From: JANLQX01 sp043775075
GTDB lineage: Bacteria; Actinomycetota; Acidimicrobiia; Acidimicrobiales; JANYDT01
Length of the DNA stretch: 23,344 nucleotides
Assembly: GCA_043775075.1 (NCBI GenBank)
Contig: JAYVSS010000385.1
Coordinates: 1 to 23,344 of the forward strand
Reading direction: 5' to 3'
Shown here: positions 20,629 through 23,344 of the stretch, piece after piece
Layout: every line of letters starts with the position of its first letter
How positions within the stretch are numbered: the stretch's first letter is position 1
Made by a program: the position numbers and the translations under genes
Notes under the pieces: generated by a model
What the model was told of the DNA's origin: nothing
The model's database searches: none
The model's input: only the letters and a program-made list of their open reading frames with translations

Positions 20629-21882
20629 ATGACCAACTCGAGCACGGGCAGAAACGAGTCGACAGCGCCGGGCGCGGCGGGTGGGAGGGATCTCGGCGCT
20701 CTGTTCGCCGAGGTCGATACGGATCGTCTTCGTGCTTCTCGGTCGATCAAGTGGACCAAACATCCACCGGACGTGATCCCGGCGTTTATCGCCGATATGG
20801 ACTTTGCTCCACCACCGGCGATCTCGGCGGCGCTGGCGGAGTGGCTGACCGACGGATTCCTCGGCTACCCCGGCTGGGAGTACCACCGACGGGTGCAGGT
20901 CGTGGCGTCGTCGTATCTGCGTCGTCGATACGGGATGGTCGACGATCCGAGTCGGCTGTTGCTGCAGACCGACGTGGTGCAGGGCATGCACGCCGCCATG
21001 CAGGTGTGGTCCGAACCGGGTGATTCAATCCTCGTCTTAACGCCGATCTATCCACCGTTCCTCGGGGTCATCGGCGAGCAAGGCCGTCGGTTGTTGGAAT
21101 ACCGGATGACCTTGCAAGACGGTCGCTACGGCTTCGACGTGGACGCGCTGCGCTCGTTGGTGGCCGAGCATCGGCCCTCGATGGTGCTGCTGTGCAATCC
21201 GCACAACCCGGTTGGTCGGGTGTTTACCGTCGACGAACTAAGGGCCCTGGCAGCACTGGCCGTTGAGTTCAACATGGTAGTGGTTGCCGATGAAATTCAC
21301 TCCGAACTGGTGTTTGCTGCACACGAGCATGTGGCCTTCGAGACCCTGTCCGACGAGATCCGGGCCCGCACGGTGACCATCACATCGGCGAGCAAGGCGT
21401 GCAACCTGGCCGGTCTGCGGACGGCCATGCTGGTTTTCGGTTCCATGGCGCTGCGTCAGCAGTTCGACGCCCGCTTCTCCTCGCACCTTCTCGGGGTGGT
21501 TTCGGTACCGGGCATGGTGGCGATGGAAACGGCGTGGAGTGATCCGTCCGTCGAAGACTGGCAAGCGGCGTGCATGCGCGCATTGGGGGAGCGGGCCAAC
21601 CAATTCCGTGCCGGTATTTCTGCTGGTGCCCCCGAACTACGGCTCGTCCCGCTGGAGGGCACCTACCTGGCATGGGTGGATTTCTCCGCCGTCGTACGGT
21701 CCTACGGCGCGGGCGAATCGGTGGCAACGCTCCTGCTGACCGAGGCTCGTCTGGCATTGTCGGAGGGTCCGACCTTTGGCGCCGGGTTGGAGAAGTTCGC
21801 TCGAGTCAACCTGGCCACGTCGCCAGCGCTCGTCGACGAGATCGTGACCCGGATCGTCGGCTGGGTGGAGGCCCAGCGCTAG
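20629..21882 (+). CDS. MalY/PatB-type PLP-dependent aminotransferase or C-S lyase
   Basis: A 417-residue fold-type I PLP enzyme of the MalY/PatB branch, whose members are cystathionine beta-lyases or aminotransferases. Family features are IKWTKHPPDVIPAFIADMDF near the N-terminus, GYPGWE, the Asn190-Pro-His-Asn-Pro segment, DEIHSEL (Asp221, which contacts the PLP nitrogen) and SASKACNLAGLR with the PLP lysine at 256. Arg in the late ARVNLA segment would bind the substrate carboxylate. It probably cleaves C-S bonds of cysteine conjugates or cystathionine; an aminotransferase role is possible. The first ~30 residues are low complexity, so the true start could be a little downstream. Its TAG overlaps the convergent gene's TAG in one CTAG. 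Confidence 0.88.
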   Translation: MTNSSTGRNESTAPGAAGGRDLGALFAEVDTDRLRASRSIKWTKHPPDVIPAFIADMDFAPPPAISAALAEWLTDGFLGYPGWEYHRRVQVVASSYLRRRYGMVDDPSRLLLQTDVVQGMHAAMQVWSEPGDSILVLTPIYPPFLGVIGEQGRRLLEYRMTLQDGRYGFDVDALRSLVAEHRPSMVLLCNPHNPVGRVFTVDELRALAALAVEFNMVVVADEIHSELVFAAHEHVAFETLSDEIRARTVTITSASKACNLAGLRTAMLVFGSMALRQQFDARFSSHLLGVVSVPGMVAMETAWSDPSVEDWQAACMRALGERANQFRAGISAGAPELRLVPLEGTYLAWVDFSAVVRSYGAGESVATLLLTEARLALSEGPTFGAGLEKFARVNLATSPALVDEIVTRIVGWVEAQR

Positions 21883-22682
21883 TGGTCGAGCGTTGGGACC
21901 ACGGCGAGTTGCTCAGCGATCCATGCATCCACGTGGAGCCATTGCTCGTCGAGCCAGACGGTGCGCTCGTTGAGGCCATGCGGGATGTCCGCGGCACTGA
22001 CGCGTTGCGCGGTGACGGCGAGTGGAAGAGGGAGCGGCGCATTACGGGCGAGGTCGGTGAAGTTGCTGAAACGGTCGAGGCCAGCGTGGGCGATGGTCAC
22101 CACATCGGCCGAGGGGAGGGCGTCGATGAGGGCCAGGACGCCGCCGGGGCGTGGGGGCAGGACGTGGCGGAGCGGTGCGAGTCGGTGGGCCCGGTCAGGG
22201 TCGGTGAGGGCGATCTTGGTGAGGAACCGGTCGCGTAGGTCTGCGCGGAAGAGCCGACCCTCGGGGTAGATCACGACCGCGGTCGAATGATCGATCCCTT
22301 GACCAAGGTGTTGCAGGGGAGCGACCGCCACGGGGCCGTTGTCGCGGGGGATGAACACTGAGCCGGTGCGGCGGTAGATGAGGTCGAACCCGGGATCGGC
22401 GAGCAGTTCGGCCATGATCACGCTCCGCGTGTGACGCCCGAGGCGTTGGTAGAGCAACGTGGGGATCGATGCGTCGACGATGTTCACGTGGCGGCACATC
22501 ACGATGACCGGTCCTGGCGTCAGTGCGTCGATGTCCCCGGGTTCGAGTTCGAGGCGCACGCCGAGCAAGCGCTCAGCGCGGCGCCCCAACACCGCCACTG
22601 ACCATGCCTGGAGGCGCTGGTGGCGACGGATCGATGTGGGGCCATTGAGCCGGGTTCCGAACCCGGCCACGATCCAGAGCAC
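21879..22682 (-). CDS. PlsC-like acyltransferase
   Basis: A 267-residue protein of the glycerophosphate acyltransferase (PlsC/LPLAT) family. The motif H-x4-D is present as CRHVNIVD (His65, Asp70), followed by a block like motif II (RTGSVFIPRD) and a motif III YPEGRLFR (Glu141-Gly-Arg in place of Glu-Gly-Thr). It would acylate lysophosphatidate or a related lipid. It has one weak hydrophobic N-terminal segment. The start is GTG at 22682 without a ribosome-binding site; the frame stays open upstream to a TAG near 22766 and could add up to about 27 residues, but no ATG, GTG or TTG is in that part. The tail is divergent from usual PlsC, and specificity is unknown. Confidence 0.85.
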   Translation of the reverse strand: MLWIVAGFGTRLNGPTSIRRHQRLQAWSVAVLGRRAERLLGVRLELEPGDIDALTPGPVIVMCRHVNIVDASIPTLLYQRLGRHTRSVIMAELLADPGFDLIYRRTGSVFIPRDNGPVAVAPLQHLGQGIDHSTAVVIYPEGRLFRADLRDRFLTKIALTDPDRAHRLAPLRHVLPPRPGGVLALIDALPSADVVTIAHAGLDRFSNFTDLARNAPLPLPLAVTAQRVSAADIPHGLNERTVWLDEQWLHVDAWIAEQLAVVPTLDH

Positions 22683-22732
22683 GGGGGCCAGGAGAATCTC
22701 GGCGCTGTCGTTGAGCGCGTATTGCTGGCATT

Positions 22733-22789
22733 CTCCACCCGATCCCCACCCGGGATGGATCGGCTAGCGGGTGGGCCGATGGGGTGGAG
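22733..22789. repeat. Long imperfect inverted repeat between divergent genes
   Basis: CTCCACCC-GATC-CCCACCCG (22733-22752) faces CGGGTGGG-CCGAT-GGGGTGGAG (22768-22789) across a 15-base loop. The two 8-bp outer and inner blocks pair fully. It is in the 22683-22825 gap between the PlsC-like gene and the short-chain dehydrogenase, both transcribed away from it. Confidence 0.75.
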
Positions 22790-22812
22790 GCGGCATTGAT
22801 GGCAAAATGTGC

Positions 22813-22818
22813 CTAAAG
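22813..22818 (+). promoter_or_regulatory. Candidate -10 of leaderless short-chain dehydrogenase gene
   Basis: TAAAGT ends exactly seven bases before the ATG at 22826, and the A/C-rich spacer has no ribosome-binding site. It matches the dut arrangement. No good -35 is visible at 16-18 bases. Confidence 0.45.
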
Positions 22819-22825
22819 TCACAAC

Positions 22826-23344
22826 AATGAACTCTGCGTCGATGGCCCCGACCCCTCGGCGCCTTTCCCAATTGAGCCGCTCCATTGCCGGGCGGGTGGC
22901 GATCGTGACCGGGGCGGCGTCGGGTATGGGGAGGGCCACGGCCTACCTCTTTGCCGACGAAGGCGCGATGGTGGCCGTCGTTGACCGAACCCAAGAAGGC
23001 GTGGACGCGGTGGTGGCCGAAATCGCGTCCATTGGCGCCCGAGCTATTGGTGTGGTGGCCGATTTACGTGAGTCGGCGGGCATCCCGGCCCTCGTCCACC
23101 AGGTCACCGAAGGGCTCGGTCCGATCGACATCCTGGTCAACAATGCGGGCGTATCCATTCCGTCGCCCCTTGACCACGAGGGATGGGGCGATGCGTGGCG
23201 GGCCACGTTCGCCGTCAATCTCGACGCCCATGCGCTCCTCATCCGAACCTGTCTGGGGAACCTGGCCCGCAACGGCGAGGGGCGGGTGGTGAACATCGCC
23301 TCCACCGAGGGCCTCGGGGCCACGGCGTTCATGAGTCCGTATAC
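22826..23344 (+). CDS. Short-chain dehydrogenase/reductase, 3' truncated by window edge
   Basis: The first 173 residues of a classical SDR. After a polar N-terminal extension of about 21 residues comes RVAIVTGAASGMGRATA, with the TGxxxGxG coenzyme motif. Asp in VAVVDRT suggests NAD over NADP. Next are the NNAG motif (DILVNNAGVS) and the active-site Ser strand RVVNIAST. The window ends at MSPY, where Tyr begins the expected catalytic Tyr-x3-Lys; the Lys is off the edge. Such enzymes oxidise or reduce alcohol and keto groups; the substrate is unknown. The frame has no stop to the edge. ATG 22826 is chosen because of the -10 hexamer seven bases upstream; another in-frame ATG five codons later is possible. 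Confidence 0.9.

Noticed and set aside
1..23344. CRISPR array, prophage, insertion sequence or defence system
   Set aside because: Repeats found are short tandem units without spacers; no cas, transposase, integrase, restriction or toxin genes are visible. The lone SF2 helicase is paired with orn and not with a methylase or nuclease.

Overview
The window is a high-GC bacterial chromosome segment with 17 substantially complete protein genes and a truncated gene at each end. Gene content and start-site style suggest an actinomycete-grade organism, possibly in or near the Acidimicrobiia. The supporting signs are a SUF iron-sulfur gene set carrying a small Rieske ferredoxin, an actinobacterial-type oligoribonuclease, RipA-like NlpC/P60 and L,D-transpeptidase envelope enzymes with long Pro/Thr tails, frequent GTG starts, and several genes that look leaderless. 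The lineage is inferred from these features, not from a database match. I saw no tRNA, rRNA, CRISPR array, insertion sequence, prophage or obvious horizontally acquired island.

Layout. 1-143: tail of an unrecognised gene. 278-796: gamma-class carbonic anhydrase-like protein. 845-4018 (minus): large membrane-anchored NHL beta-propeller protein, divergent from sufB. 4170-11451: a broken-up SUF region: sufB, a YihY/BrkB membrane protein, two minus-strand genes (an M15-peptidase-like exported protein and an unrecognised Trp-motif membrane protein), then sufD, Rieske ferredoxin and sufC in a tightly overlapping run. 11551-17329 (all minus): L,D-transpeptidase, CDP-alcohol phosphatidyltransferase, quinone-oxidoreductase-like enzyme, NlpC/P60 peptidase and a thioredoxin-fold protein lacking CxxC. 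17565-19843 (minus): SF2 helicase and oligoribonuclease, overlapping by one base. 20134-21882 (plus): dUTPase and a MalY/PatB-type PLP enzyme. 21879-22682 (minus): PlsC-like acyltransferase. 22826-end (plus): start of a short-chain dehydrogenase.

How the genes work together. SufB, SufD and SufC form the Fe-S scaffold/ATPase complex, and the Rieske protein between them is a likely partner or client. No sufR, sufS, sufU or sufT is visible, so sulfur donation and regulation must be encoded elsewhere or differ. The M15-like protein, L,D-transpeptidase and NlpC/P60 protein all act on peptidoglycan, and the CDP-alcohol and PlsC-like enzymes make phospholipid, so much of the window serves the cell envelope. 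Orn and dUTPase are nucleotide housekeeping.

The most unusual signals are not gene families. First, the sufBDC set is split by about 3.5 kb containing opposite-strand genes, and sufD seems to start at CTG behind a strong ribosome-binding site. Second, many stop codons lie inside small tandem repeats or perfect hairpins; one is a 3 x 16 bp repeat that puts stops in all six frames. Third, at least five genes without a ribosome-binding site have a TANNNT hexamer 7-9 bases before the start codon, which points to leaderless transcription.
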